A DNA stretch of 44,901 nt from Roseomonas sp. CECT 9278 (GCF_918698155.1 NZ_CAKKLX010000040.1:1-44901); one strand, 5' to 3'. Positions 8,283 to 15,913 are shown, counted from the first letter of the stretch. Notes: generated by a model from the letters alone, not told the origin. A program made the numbers and translations.

Positions 8283-8504
8283 CTAGGCCGCCCGGCGCTT
8301 CAGGATCTCGTGGCGATGCCGGTCACGCCCGGCATCGGTGATCTCGAAGCGCCCATCCTCGCGCGGCTGCGCCAGGCCCATCGAGGTCAGCCGGTTCAGG
8401 CAGGGCCCGTCCTTCAGCCCCGGCGGACGGCCATGCGGGCCGACCAGCGTCAGCCGGTGCAGCGCCGAACGGCAGCAGGTTTCGAGATACGGCTCGTTCC
8501 ACAT
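8283..8504 (-). CDS. Small winged-helix-like protein, antisense to the phage genes
   Basis: The product has 73 residues. The central part, RSALHRLTLVGPHGRP, GPCLNRLTSMGLAQPREDGRFEITDAGRDRHRHEILKR, reads like the second half of a winged helix: a recognition-type helix (CLNRLTSMGL), a wing (REDGRFEIT) and a C-terminal helix (DAGRDRHRHEIL). Such small domains act as DNA-binding regulators, but family membership is inferred from the pattern only. It is the only gene on the - strand in the phage block and lies between the large terminase and the holin candidate. No strong ribosome site is visible before the ATG at 8504; a GGAG lies about 15 bases upstream. A chance frame is possible but the composition looks protein-like. 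Confidence 0.55.
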   Translation of the reverse strand: MWNEPYLETCCRSALHRLTLVGPHGRPPGLKDGPCLNRLTSMGLAQPREDGRFEITDAGRDRHRHEILKRRAA

Positions 8505-8588
8505 CGCGGCGCGGTCACTCCGGAGATGTCCCCAGGGTGGGCCGGCGGCCGCTTCCCTTCAAGGTTCCAGCAGAAGGCAGTTCAGAGA

Positions 8589-8924
8589 ATGCCGATCCAG
8601 ATCGAACCCACCTGGTGGATCACCGCCATCGAGGCACCCATCGTCGCCGCGCTGTTCTACATGATCCATGGCCTGCGCAAGGACGTGAACGACCGCATCG
8701 AGCGCGGCGACCAGCGCGATTCCGATGCGCTGAGCCGCACGCGCGAGGACCTCGCGCAGTTCAAGATCGAGGTGGCGCGCACCTATGTCCCGCTGTCGCT
8801 GATCCGCGACCTGGATCGCCGCATCGCCGACCACCTGGTCCGGATCGAGGAGAAGATCGACGGCGTGACCCGTGCGGGCATCGCCGTGGCCCAGGCGGCG
8901 CGCCGCATGGAGGACCGGGAATGA
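8589..8924 (+). CDS. Holin or lysis-accessory candidate, one membrane segment plus coiled coil
   Basis: The product has 111 residues. Residues 9-27 (WWITAIEAPIVAALFYMIHG) can form a single membrane helix. The rest is charged and helical (KDVNDRIERGDQRDSDALSR, REDLAQFKIEVART, then RIADHLVRIEEKIDG), a likely coiled coil. One membrane helix followed by a soluble helical part, directly before an endolysin with a 4-base ATGA overlap, fits a type III-like holin or a spanin-like inner-membrane part. No family signature was recognised, so the exact role is inference. The start ATG at 8589 was chosen because it begins the hydrophobic part; the frame is open further upstream. Confidence 0.6.
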   Translation: MPIQIEPTWWITAIEAPIVAALFYMIHGLRKDVNDRIERGDQRDSDALSRTREDLAQFKIEVARTYVPLSLIRDLDRRIADHLVRIEEKIDGVTRAGIAVAQAARRMEDRE

Positions 8925-9355
8925 GCGCCGCCCTGCATGTCGGCCCGCGCGAGGCCGCCGCCGAGACCCTGGCCCTGACCCTGTGGGGCGAGGCCGCCGA
9001 CCGCCCCGTCCGCGCCATCGAGGCGCTGGCCGCGCTGGTGATGAACCGCGTGCGCGCCGGCGTGCCGCATTGGGGCATGGGGGTGGCCGGCGTGTGCCGC
9101 GCGCCCTTCCAGTTCCCCTGCTGGAACCGCAACCATCCGCGCCACGCGCGGCTGCGCGAGATCCCGCCGGGCGACGCCGCGCTGGCGATCTGCCGGCGCA
9201 TTGCCGCGCGTGCGCTCGCCGGCGCCCTGCCCGACCCCACCGCGGGCGCCACGCATGTCCATGACGCGGCGGTGCTGCCGGGCTGGGCGCTCGGGCGGCC
9301 GGCGGCGGCGGAGATCGGCGGCCTGTGCTTCTACCGCGCCGAGGACCTGACCTGA
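8921..9355 (+). CDS. Endolysin, SleB-type cell wall hydrolase
   Basis: The product has 144 residues, the size of a single Hydrolase_2 (SleB) domain. Characteristic parts are LALTLWGEAADRPVRAIEAL with the presumed catalytic glutamate in WGE, LAALVMNRV, FQFPCWN (in place of the common FSCW), and DPTAGATHVH followed by GGLCFYRAED. SleB-type enzymes cleave the glycan strands of peptidoglycan. There is no signal peptide, so export would depend on a holin, and the preceding gene is the natural candidate. This is the last recognisable phage gene; the next gene starts 26 bases on and is a host-type gene. Confidence 0.85.
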   Translation: MSAALHVGPREAAAETLALTLWGEAADRPVRAIEALAALVMNRVRAGVPHWGMGVAGVCRAPFQFPCWNRNHPRHARLREIPPGDAALAICRRIAARALAGALPDPTAGATHVHDAAVLPGWALGRPAAAEIGGLCFYRAEDLT

Positions 9356-9381
9356 GCGACCAGGCGCGCTACACCCGGCCG

Positions 9382-9738
9382 ATGGAACGCCTGATCTACA
9401 CCCTGGTCCGCGCGGCGGAATGGCGCGCGGCGGAAGCCACCGGTGCCTATGCCGGCAGCGCGGATGATGCGCGCGACGGCTTCCTGCATTTCTCGACCGC
9501 GGCGCAGTTGCGCGCATCCGCCGCCAAGCATCGTGCCGGCGTGCCGGACCTGGTGATGGTGGAAGCCGATGCCGCGGTGCTGGGCGATGCGCTGCGCTGG
9601 GAACCCGCCGCCGGCGGGTCGCGGCCCGGGCTGTTTCCGCATTTGTACGCGGCGCTGCCGATCGCGGCCGTGATGCGCGCCGTGGCGGTGCCGCTCGGCG
9701 CCGATGGGCGTCACGTCTTTCCCGCGGGCATTCCCTGA
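9382..9738 (+). CDS. DUF952 family protein
   Basis: The product has 118 residues and starts MERLIYTLVRAAEW. The pattern of DGFLHFSTAAQL, a central DLVMVEADAAVL, LRWEPAAGGSRPGLFPHLYAALP and a closing VPLGADGRH is that of the DUF952 family, small cytosolic proteins of unknown function related in fold to ADP-ribosyltransferases such as Tpt1. The frame is open from 9325, but the ATG at 9382 begins the conserved domain. The 3' end overlaps the convergent transporter gene by 28 bases. It marks the return from phage to host genes. Confidence 0.85.
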   Translation: MERLIYTLVRAAEWRAAEATGAYAGSADDARDGFLHFSTAAQLRASAAKHRAGVPDLVMVEADAAVLGDALRWEPAAGGSRPGLFPHLYAALPIAAVMRAVAVPLGADGRHVFPAGIP

Positions 9739-10583
9739 ACGCGCGTCGCGGCGCGCTGGCTCATCACCAGGGCGAAGACCACGACGACGGAACCCCCCAG
9801 CGTCCAGCCGGTCGGCCAGACCTGCCAGACCAGCAGGTCGAGCCCGACGGCGAAGACCAGCGCGCTGAATTCCAGCGGCGCCAGCCGTGCCGCCGAATCA
9901 TGGCGGAAGGCGATGGCCAGGCACACCGTCGCCCCGCCCGCCAGCAGCCCGTTCGCCGCCAGCGCCAGCCAATCCGCCAGGCCCGGCGCCACCCATCCCG
10001 TCGCCGCGAAGGGCGAGAGCACCAGCAGCCCCGGCAGCGACGACCACAGGATCAGCGCCGCGGCGCCGGTCTCGTGCCGCAGCAGGCGGTTGATGGTCAG
10101 CACCGCCGCGTAGCAGACCGTGGCGCCGAAGGCCCACAGGTAGGCCCCCCACGGCCCCTCCGCCGAGAGCCCCGGCCACATCGCCAGCGCCACCCCCGCG
10201 AAGCCCAGCAGCGACCACGCCCAGACCGCCGGCCCGGTGCGTTCGCGCAGCACCAGCGCCGCCAGGCCCAGCGTCATGAAGGGCGCGGTGAAATAGACCA
10301 GGTAGCCCTCGGCCAGCGGGATGGTGCGCAGCGCCTGGAAGAAGCCGACGCCCGACCCGATCATGCAGGCCGCGCGCATCAGGTGCAGGAAGGGATGCGC
10401 GGTATCGAGCCGACCGCCGAGCCCCGGTGCCGCGGCACGCGCCGCGAACAGCACCAGCAGCAGCGCCGCGTAGCGGATCGCCACCACCTGCGCGACCGGA
10501 TAGGTGCCGGACAGCAGCTTGGAATTCGCGTCCAGCAGGGCGAACAGCCCCATGGCCGCGACGATGTACAGCGGGCCCCGCAC
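9711..10583 (-). CDS. EamA/DMT family transporter
   Basis: The product has 290 residues and about ten hydrophobic segments arranged as two EamA repeats. The first starts at residue 1 (GPLYIVAAMGLFALLDANSK) and the second at about 145 (GAYLWAFGATVCYAAVLTIN). FFQALRTIPLAEGYLVYFTAPFM is the typical end of the first repeat. These inner-membrane proteins export or import small metabolites such as amino acids; the substrate cannot be told. The gene is alone on its strand and converges on the DUF952 gene with a 28-base overlap. It is divergent from pyrD with 104 bases between. Confidence 0.88.
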   Translation of the reverse strand: MRGPLYIVAAMGLFALLDANSKLLSGTYPVAQVVAIRYAALLLVLFAARAAAPGLGGRLDTAHPFLHLMRAACMIGSGVGFFQALRTIPLAEGYLVYFTAPFMTLGLAALVLRERTGPAVWAWSLLGFAGVALAMWPGLSAEGPWGAYLWAFGATVCYAAVLTINRLLRHETGAAALILWSSLPGLLVLSPFAATGWVAPGLADWLALAANGLLAGGATVCLAIAFRHDSAARLAPLEFSALVFAVGLDLLVWQVWPTGWTLGGSVVVVFALVMSQRAATRVQGMPAGKT

Positions 10584-10687
10584 CCTGTCCTTCGTTCTGC
10601 CGTGTGTGGCGTGGGTTCTGGCCGGGCGGGGCGGGGCGCGTCAACCGGGCTTCCGTGACGCGCCGGGCCGGGGCACAAGGGCGCGCC

Positions 10688-11743
10688 ATGACCCCCTCCA
10701 TCGCTTCCGCCCTCATGCCGCTGATGCGCGGCCTCGATGCCGAGACCGCGCACGGGATCGCGCTGAAGGCGCTGGCCGCCGGCCTGGCCGGGCGCGATTC
10801 CGGCCGCGACGACCCGGTGCTGGAAACCCATGCGCTGGGCCTGCGCTTCCGCAACCCGATCGGCCTGGCCGCCGGCTTCGACAAGGATGCGGTGGCGGTG
10901 GCGCCGCTGATGCGCCTGGGCTTCGGCTTCGTCGAGGCCGGCACCGTCACGCCCCGCCCGCAGCCGGGCAATCCCCGCCCGCGCCTGTTCCGGCTGGCCG
11001 AGGATGCCGCGGTGATCAACCGCATGGGCTTCAACAATGGCGGGCTGGATGGCTATGTCGCGCGGCTGCGCGACCTGCCGGCGGATCGCCCCGCCGTGTT
11101 CGGCGCCAATATCGGCATCAACAAGGAAGGTGCGGATCCCGAGCGCGACTACCCCGGGCTCTATGCCGCCGTCGCGCCGTTTGCCGACTACGTGACGGTG
11201 AATGTCTCCTCCCCGAATACGCCCGGTTTGCGCGACCTGCAGGGCGAGGAAAGGCTCGCCGCCATCCTCGATGCCATCGCCGCCACGCGCGCGACGCTGG
11301 CGCGCACGCCGCCGCTGTTGGTCAAGATCGCGCCCGACCTGGCGGACGATGCGCTGGCGCCGATCGTGACGGCGTGCCTCACGCGCGGGGTGGCGGGGCT
11401 GATCGTGTCCAATACAACCATCGCGCGACCGCCCTTGCGTTCGCCACACGCGAAGGAAGCGGGCGGGCTGTCTGGCCAGCCGTTGTTCGACCCGTCCACC
11501 GAGGTGCTGCGCAAGGTGTTCCGCATCGCGCGCGGGCGCCTCGTGCTGGTGGGTGTCGGCGGCATCGCGACAGCCGCGCAGGCGCTGGCAAAGATCCGCG
11601 CCGGGGCTTCGCTCGTGCAGGTCTATACCGGCTTCGCCTATGCTGGTCCGGCGATGCCGCGGCGACTCGCCGATGGCCTTGCCGCGCTGCTGAAGCGCGA
11701 TGGCTTCGCGTCGGTCAACGACGCGGTCGGGAAGGATGCGTGA
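10688..11743 (+). CDS. pyrD: Dihydroorotate dehydrogenase (quinone), class 2
   Basis: The product has 351 residues. It oxidises dihydroorotate to orotate in pyrimidine synthesis and passes electrons to quinone at the inner membrane. Class 2 features are the N-terminal helical extension (about residues 1-40), NPIGLAAGFDKD, the FMN-binding GTVTPRPQPGNPRPRLFRL, INRMGFNN, the catalytic-loop serine in NVSSPNTPGLR, VKIAPDL, and ending VGGIATAAQALAKIRAGASLVQVYT. Length agrees with class 2 enzymes (about 340-360). Its stop overlaps the next start in TGATG, so it is coupled to the HAD phosphatase. Confidence 0.96.
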   Translation: MTPSIASALMPLMRGLDAETAHGIALKALAAGLAGRDSGRDDPVLETHALGLRFRNPIGLAAGFDKDAVAVAPLMRLGFGFVEAGTVTPRPQPGNPRPRLFRLAEDAAVINRMGFNNGGLDGYVARLRDLPADRPAVFGANIGINKEGADPERDYPGLYAAVAPFADYVTVNVSSPNTPGLRDLQGEERLAAILDAIAATRATLARTPPLLVKIAPDLADDALAPIVTACLTRGVAGLIVSNTTIARPPLRSPHAKEAGGLSGQPLFDPSTEVLRKVFRIARGRLVLVGVGGIATAAQALAKIRAGASLVQVYTGFAYAGPAMPRRLADGLAALLKRDGFASVNDAVGKDA

Positions 11744-12603
11744 TGGAGATTCTCGACGGCATCGCCGCGATCGCCGATCGCTACGACGGCTATGTGCTCG
11801 ACCTCTGGGGGGTCGTGCATGACGGGCGCAAGCCCTATCCGGGCGTGCCGGAGGCGCTGGCCGAACTGAAGGCGCGCGGCAAGGCGGTGGTGTTCCTGAC
11901 CAATGCGCCGCGCCGCGCGCATGTGGTGGCCGGCATGCTCGACCGCATGGGCCTCGACCGCGGCCTTTACGATGGCATCGTCTCCTCGGGGGAGGTGTCC
12001 TGGCACCACCTGCGCCATCGCCATGATCCCTTCTTCGCCGGGCTCGGCCGGCGCTGCGTGCATATCGGGCCGGAGCGCGACCTCTCGGTGGTCGAGGACG
12101 GCGTGGCGCAGATCGTCAGCGCGCCGAAGGATGCCGATTTCCTGCTCAATACCGGCCCGGACGACCAGCGCGGGCCGCAAAGCCCCGACCCCTACCGCGC
12201 GGTGCTGGCGGCCTGTGCCGCGCTTGCCTTGCCCATGGTCTGCGTGAACCCCGACCGCGCGGTGATGGTGGCGGGGCAGAAGGTGATCTGCGCCGGCGCG
12301 CTGGCCGATATCTACCTCGAGCTCGGCGGCGCGGTGCGCGAGATCGGCAAGCCCGATCCCGAGGTCTATGACCCCGTACTGGAGCTGATGGGCAATCCGC
12401 AGCGCGCGCATGTCCTGGCGATCGGCGACAGCCCGCATACCGACCTGGCGGGCGCGCAGGCGGCCGGGCTCGATTCGCTGTGGGCGCTGACCGGCCTGGC
12501 GGCGGATGCGCATGGCGAGGCGCCGGACGCGGCCTACCTCGCCGCCGTGGCGCGTCAGGAAGGCGTGCAGCCGATCGCCGCATTGCGGTCCTTGCGCTGG
12601 TGA
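11743..12603 (+). CDS. HAD-superfamily phosphatase, TIGR01459-like
   Basis: The product has 286 residues. HAD motif I is VLDLWGVVHDG with nucleophile D20; the second acid of the usual DxD is W here, as is normal in this alphaproteobacterial class IIA subfamily. Motif II is VFLTNAPRR, the motif III lysine lies in IGKPDPEVY, and motif IV is AIGDSPHTDLAGAQ. A large C2-type cap sits between motifs II and III. It probably hydrolyses a small phosphorylated metabolite; the substrate is unknown. It is coupled to pyrD by a one-base overlap and to the next gene by a four-base overlap, so a role near nucleotide metabolism or metabolite repair is plausible but unproven. Confidence 0.88.
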   Translation: MEILDGIAAIADRYDGYVLDLWGVVHDGRKPYPGVPEALAELKARGKAVVFLTNAPRRAHVVAGMLDRMGLDRGLYDGIVSSGEVSWHHLRHRHDPFFAGLGRRCVHIGPERDLSVVEDGVAQIVSAPKDADFLLNTGPDDQRGPQSPDPYRAVLAACAALALPMVCVNPDRAVMVAGQKVICAGALADIYLELGGAVREIGKPDPEVYDPVLELMGNPQRAHVLAIGDSPHTDLAGAQAAGLDSLWALTGLAADAHGEAPDAAYLAAVARQEGVQPIAALRSLRW

Positions 12604-12953
12604 ACCAGCGGGCGATCACGCGCCTGCGGACGATCTGCCTCGCGCTGCCGGAGGCCGAGGAACGCGAGACCTGGGGCATCGCCACCTGGCGCATCCGCGA
12701 CCGCATCTTCTGCATGTGGTCCACGACCGACACGCCGGAGGCCGCGCTGTGGTGCAAGGCGCCGCCGGGCATCCAGGGGATGCTGGTCGAGGCCGCGCCG
12801 CAGCGCTTCTTCGTGCCGCCCTATGTCGGCCACAAGGGCTGGATCGGCGTGGTCCTCGATGCCGGCGTGGCATGGGAGGAGGTGGCCGCGCTGGTGCGCC
12901 GGTCCTGGCGCATGACGGCACCCAAGCGGCTGGCGGCGACACTGCCCGAGTGA
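12600..12953 (+). CDS. MmcQ/YjbR family protein
   Basis: The product has 117 residues. It starts on a GTG at 12600 that overlaps the preceding stop codon (GTGA). The pattern RLRTICLALPEAEERETWGIATWRI, IFCMWST, WCKAPPGIQGMLVE, RFFVPPYVGHKGWIGVVLD and a final VRRSWRMTAPKRLA is typical of the MmcQ/YjbR (CyaY-like fold) family, which has no established biochemical role. It is the third gene of the pyrD operon. No upstream ATG gives a better start without a long overlap. Confidence 0.85.
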   Translation: MNQRAITRLRTICLALPEAEERETWGIATWRIRDRIFCMWSTTDTPEAALWCKAPPGIQGMLVEAAPQRFFVPPYVGHKGWIGVVLDAGVAWEEVAALVRRSWRMTAPKRLAATLPE

Positions 12954-12981
12954 AGCGCATCGCGATCGGTGCGCCAAGGCC

Positions 12982-13017
12982 GCGCGGGACGACCGCCACG
13001 GCAGCGATGTCCCGCGC
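12982..13017 (+). terminator. Hairpin after the pyrD operon
   Basis: GCGCGGGAC (12982-12990) and GTCCCGCGC (13009-13017) form a perfect 9-bp stem with an 18-base loop, 29 bases after the last stop codon of the pyrD operon. There is no T-run. It lies in the 165-base gap before the convergent cupin gene, which otherwise shows no gene. Confidence 0.35.
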
Positions 13018-13118
13018 CGGCATCGCCGGAGCCGATCCCGATCGGAAGACGTCATGCGGTCGGGTCGCGGTGCTCGTGAAGGCCAGGGTCTCGGGGCGGC
13101 GTGGCGCGCGAAAACGCC

Positions 13119-13460
13119 TCAGTCCACGATGAACAGCTTCGCGCCCTTGGCGGTGCGCGACCGATGCGCCTCCGCGCCATCGGCCACCTGGTAGGACATG
13201 CCGGGCGTCAGCGTGAAGACGCGGCCATCGGCCAGCGTGGTCTCCAGCTCGCCCTCCAGCACCAGCAGCACATGGCCCTTCTGGCACCAGTGGTCGGAGA
13301 CGTAGCCGGGCGAATATTCCACCATCCGCACGCGGATCGGGTTCTCCGCCGGGCCGACCTGGCGGGTGCGCCACAGCGCCTCGCCCACGTCGCCCGCATG
13401 GCGCGTCGGTTCGACCGACGACCAGTCGGTGGTGTCGAAGGGGATCGCGGCCATCTGCAT
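13119..13460 (-). CDS. DHCW-motif-type cupin
   Basis: The product has 113 residues, a single small cupin domain. The line SPGYVSDHWCQKGHVLLVLEGELE carries the metal-type histidines and the DHWC segment that names the DHCW cupin family; ADGRVFTLTPGMSYQVADG AEAHRS is the second cupin motif. Small cupins of this kind bind a metal and may act as isomerases, oxygenases or binding proteins; no substrate is known. The start is ATG 13460 (MQMAAIPF) or 13454 (MAAIPF). It lies 11 bases downstream of yqgE on the same strand, so the two are probably one transcript. Confidence 0.8.
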   Translation of the reverse strand: MQMAAIPFDTTDWSSVEPTRHAGDVGEALWRTRQVGPAENPIRVRMVEYSPGYVSDHWCQKGHVLLVLEGELETTLADGRVFTLTPGMSYQVADGAEAHRSRTAKGAKLFIVD

Positions 13461-13471
13461 CGGAACTGCCC

Positions 13472-14071
13472 CTACGCGTGGCCGGCGCTGCCGGACAGCA
13501 GCGCCGGGTCGATCCGCAGCTTGGCCAGCGCGGCATCCCAGCTGCGGGAGAGATCCTCGCGGAACACCAGCGCCTGGTCGGCCGGCACGCTGAGCCAGGC
13601 ATTGCGCTGGATCTCGTCCTCCAGCTGGCCGGGGCCCCATCCGGCATAGCCCAGCGCCAGCACCCCGTCGCGCGGCCCGCCGCCGGCGGCCAGGGCGGTC
13701 AGGATGTCGGTGCTGACGGTCAGCGTCAGGCCGGGCGTGAAATGCAGGCTGCCCTCGGTGGTCCAGTCGTCGGTGTGCAGCACGAAGCCGCGCCCGCTCT
13801 CGACCGGCCCGCCCGAGACCATGCGGATGCGCCGCTGCGGGGGCAGCGGTTCGACCTTCAGCTGCCGCAGCAGGTCGTCGAACATCATGCCCGCCAGCGG
13901 CCGGTTCACCATCACGCCCATCGCGCCATCGGCCGAATGGGCGCACAGGCACACCACGCTGTGGTCGAAGCGGGGGTCCTGCATGCCCGGCATCGCGATC
14001 AGCAGGTGGCCGGCGAGGTAGCCCTCGGCGGGCTCCGGCGCGGGGAGGGAGGAGGAGGCCATCACCCTCAC
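13472..14071 (-). CDS. YqgE/AlgH family protein
   Basis: The product has 199 residues. It shows the family marks LAGHLLIAMPGMQDPRFDHSVVCLCAHS, GVMVNRPLAGM, RIRMVSGGPVESGRGFVLH, and LALGYAGWGPGQLEDEI with NAWLSVPAD. YqgE/AlgH proteins are cytosolic, widespread in proteobacteria, and of unclear function; AlgH was linked to alginate regulation in Pseudomonas. The start is ATG 14071, or the ATG at 14062 three codons later (MASSSLP). It is divergent from the peroxiredoxin gene across 125 bases. Confidence 0.92.
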   Translation of the reverse strand: MRVMASSSLPAPEPAEGYLAGHLLIAMPGMQDPRFDHSVVCLCAHSADGAMGVMVNRPLAGMMFDDLLRQLKVEPLPPQRRIRMVSGGPVESGRGFVLHTDDWTTEGSLHFTPGLTLTVSTDILTALAAGGGPRDGVLALGYAGWGPGQLEDEIQRNAWLSVPADQALVFREDLSRSWDAALAKLRIDPALLSGSAGHA

Positions 14072-14143
14072 TTGGCGCAGCCTCCCCGGTCCCGCAAGCC
14101 GCCCCGATGCGCCATCGCGGCTGCCCGCACGGCGACCCGCCCC

Positions 14144-14172
14144 ATGACAGGCTTGCCGGCCCGCGCTACATC
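14144..14172 (+). promoter_or_regulatory. Candidate sigma-70-type promoter for the peroxiredoxin gene
   Basis: ATGACA at 14144-14149 (one base from TTGACA) is separated by 17 bases from TACATC at 14167-14172. The ribosome site GAGGAG lies at 14185-14190, before the ATG at 14197. The -10 match is moderate. Confidence 0.4.
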
Positions 14173-14196
14173 AGCCGGACAAGCGAGGAGATCGAC

Positions 14197-14679
14197 ATGC
14201 CGATCAGTGTTGGCGACGCCATTCCGGCGGTGAAGGTGATGCAGGCCACCGCCGAGGGCCCCAAGGAGCTCGACACCGTCGAGTTCTTCAAGGGCCGCAC
14301 CGTCGTGCTGTTCGGCGTGCCCGGCGCCTTCACGCCGACCTGCTCGGCCAAGCACCTGCCGTCCTTCGTGCAGAACGCCGACGCGCTGAAGGCCAAGGGC
14401 GTCGACGCGATCGCCTGCATGTCGGTCAACGACGCCTTCGTCATGGGCGCCTGGGCCAAGGACCAGGGCATCGCCGACCAGGTGGTGATGATCGCCGACG
14501 GCTCGGCCGCCTTCACCAAGGCGATGGGCCTGGAATTCGACCTGACGGCGCGCGGGCTGGGCGTGCGCTCGCAGCGCTTCGCGCTGGTGGCGAAGGACGG
14601 CAAGGTCACGCACGTCGCGGTCGAAGCCCCCGGCGCCTTCGAGGTGTCAAGCGGTCAGGCGGTCCTCGCCGCGCTTTGA
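14197..14679 (+). CDS. Peroxiredoxin, Prx5/glutaredoxin-dependent type
   Basis: The product has 160 residues, the size of bacterial Prx5. It reduces hydrogen peroxide and organic peroxides through cysteine C49 in the active-site line LFGVPGAFTPTCSAKHLPSF, with the usual threonine three residues before the cysteine (P-x-x-x-T-x-x-C form). C74 in AIACMSVND is the second conserved cysteine of many Prx5 proteins. DQGIADQVVMIADGSAAFTKAMGLEFDLT and LGVRSQRFALVAKDGKVTHVAVE complete the family pattern. There is no signal peptide, so it acts in the cytosol. GAGGAG sits 7 bases before the ATG. The stop overlaps the start of the next small gene. Confidence 0.94.
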   Translation: MPISVGDAIPAVKVMQATAEGPKELDTVEFFKGRTVVLFGVPGAFTPTCSAKHLPSFVQNADALKAKGVDAIACMSVNDAFVMGAWAKDQGIADQVVMIADGSAAFTKAMGLEFDLTARGLGVRSQRFALVAKDGKVTHVAVEAPGAFEVSSGQAVLAAL

Positions 14680-14942
14680 CCCCCTTCGACGCCTGGCGCT
14701 TCCTCGCGGAAGCGCAGTCCGTGATGCTCCGCCGCAGCCTGGCGCTGTGGGCGGAGCCTGAATCCGCGGGCCCGGCCCTGGCCCGCATGGTGGCGGAGAA
14801 GCAGCGCGCCTTCGTCGATGGCGCGATCGCGGCGGGATTCGCCGCGGCCAGCGGGGCGCATCCGGCGGCGGTGGCCGCGGCCGCCATCCGCCCGACGCGC
14901 AGCCGCGTGCGCCGCAACCTGCGGCGCACCGGCCTGTCCTGA
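14676..14942 (+). CDS. Small basic hypothetical protein coupled to the peroxiredoxin
   Basis: The product has 88 residues and begins with a TTG that overlaps the peroxiredoxin stop codon (TTGA). The first 60 residues are a helical, alanine-rich stretch (FDAWRFLAEAQSVMLRRSLA, ARMVAEKQRAFVDGAI), and the C-terminus is very basic (RPTRSRVRRNLRRTG). The helical part is reminiscent of phasin-like granule or DNA-associated proteins, but I do not recognise the family. It ends 2 bases before the convergent Bug receptor gene. The tight coupling suggests co-expression with the peroxide defence enzyme. Confidence 0.6.
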   Translation: MTPFDAWRFLAEAQSVMLRRSLALWAEPESAGPALARMVAEKQRAFVDGAIAAGFAAASGAHPAAVAAAAIRPTRSRVRRNLRRTGLS

Positions 14943-14944
14943 CC

Positions 14945-15913
14945 TCAGCCCTCCGGCTGCACGCCGGAGACGCGCACCAGGTCCCGCCAGGTGCCGCGCT
15001 GGGCGCGCATCAGCGCCTCGAACTCGGCCGGGGTGGACGGGAATGGCACGTTGCCGTTGGCATCCAGGCGCCGGATCATCGACGCGTCGCGCAGCCCGGT
15101 GTTGATCGCCTCGTTCATGCGCCGCACGATCGGCTCCGGGATGCCCTTCGGCCCCATGACGGCCGAGAATGACGGCAGGTCGAAATCCGGCACCCCCTGT
15201 TCCTGCACGGTCGGCATGTCGGGCGCCAGCGGCCAGCGCGTCGGGTTGGTCACGCCCAGCGCGCGCACCTGCCCCGCGCGGATGGCGCCGATCACGCCCG
15301 AATAGCTGTCGAACACCACCTGGATGTTGCCGGCGATCAGGTCCGCCAGCGCCGGCGCCGCGCCGCGATAGGGCACGTGGGTCAGGTCGGTCCCGGTGCG
15401 CAGCATGAACAGCACGCCGAGCATGTGGTTGGCCCCGCCCGCCCCGGCCGAACCGTAGTTCAGCCTGCCCGGATTGGCCTTCGCATAGGCCACCAGCTCC
15501 TGGATGTTGCGCACCGGCACGGCGTTGTTGACGCAGCAGATGGCGGTGCCGGTGGCGAAGGTGGCGATGGCGGTGAAGTCGTCCACGCCGTCATAGCCGG
15601 CGTTGCGGAACAGCAGCGGCGCGCCGAGATGCGACGACGGCGAGGCCATCATCACCGTGTAGCCATCGGGCGCCGACTGCGCGACGTGCAGCGTGCCCAC
15701 GGTTCCGCCCGCGCCGGAGCGGTTGTCCACCACGCAGGGCACGCCCAGGGCGGCCTGCAGCGCCTCCGCCTGCAGCCGTCCGGCGATGTCGGACGCGCCG
15801 CCCGGCGGGTAGGGCACCACCAGGCGGATGTTGCGGCTGGGCCAGGCGGGCTGCGCCAGGGCCGGCGTGGCAAGGCCGGCGGCGAGGGCGGGCAGGGCGC
15901 GGCGGCTGATCAT
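14945..15913 (-). CDS. Bug-type (TctC) periplasmic solute receptor
   Basis: The product has 322 residues from the ATG at 15913 (MISRRALPALAAGLATPALA), a twin-arginine-like or Sec signal ending in ALAQP. The mature part has the family marks IRLVVPYPPGGASDIAGR, VVDNRSGAGGTVGT, LNYGSAGAGGANHMLG, and THVPYRGAAPALADLIAGNIQVVFD. Bug receptors bind carboxylated small molecules in the periplasm for tripartite tricarboxylate transporters or act as orphan sensors. No TctA or TctB membrane gene is nearby. The frame is open 11 codons further upstream, but the signal peptide fixes the start at 15913. Confidence 0.92.
   Translation of the reverse strand: MISRRALPALAAGLATPALAQPAWPSRNIRLVVPYPPGGASDIAGRLQAEALQAALGVPCVVDNRSGAGGTVGTLHVAQSAPDGYTVMMASPSSHLGAPLLFRNAGYDGVDDFTAIATFATGTAICCVNNAVPVRNIQELVAYAKANPGRLNYGSAGAGGANHMLGVLFMLRTGTDLTHVPYRGAAPALADLIAGNIQVVFDSYSGVIGAIRAGQVRALGVTNPTRWPLAPDMPTVQEQGVPDFDLPSFSAVMGPKGIPEPIVRRMNEAINTGLRDASMIRRLDANGNVPFPSTPAEFEALMRAQRGTWRDLVRVSGVQPEG

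Noticed and set aside
9356..10687. Right-hand attachment site of the phage element
   Set aside because: No tRNA gene, integrase or recognisable direct repeat was found at the transition to host genes, and the left end is outside the window.
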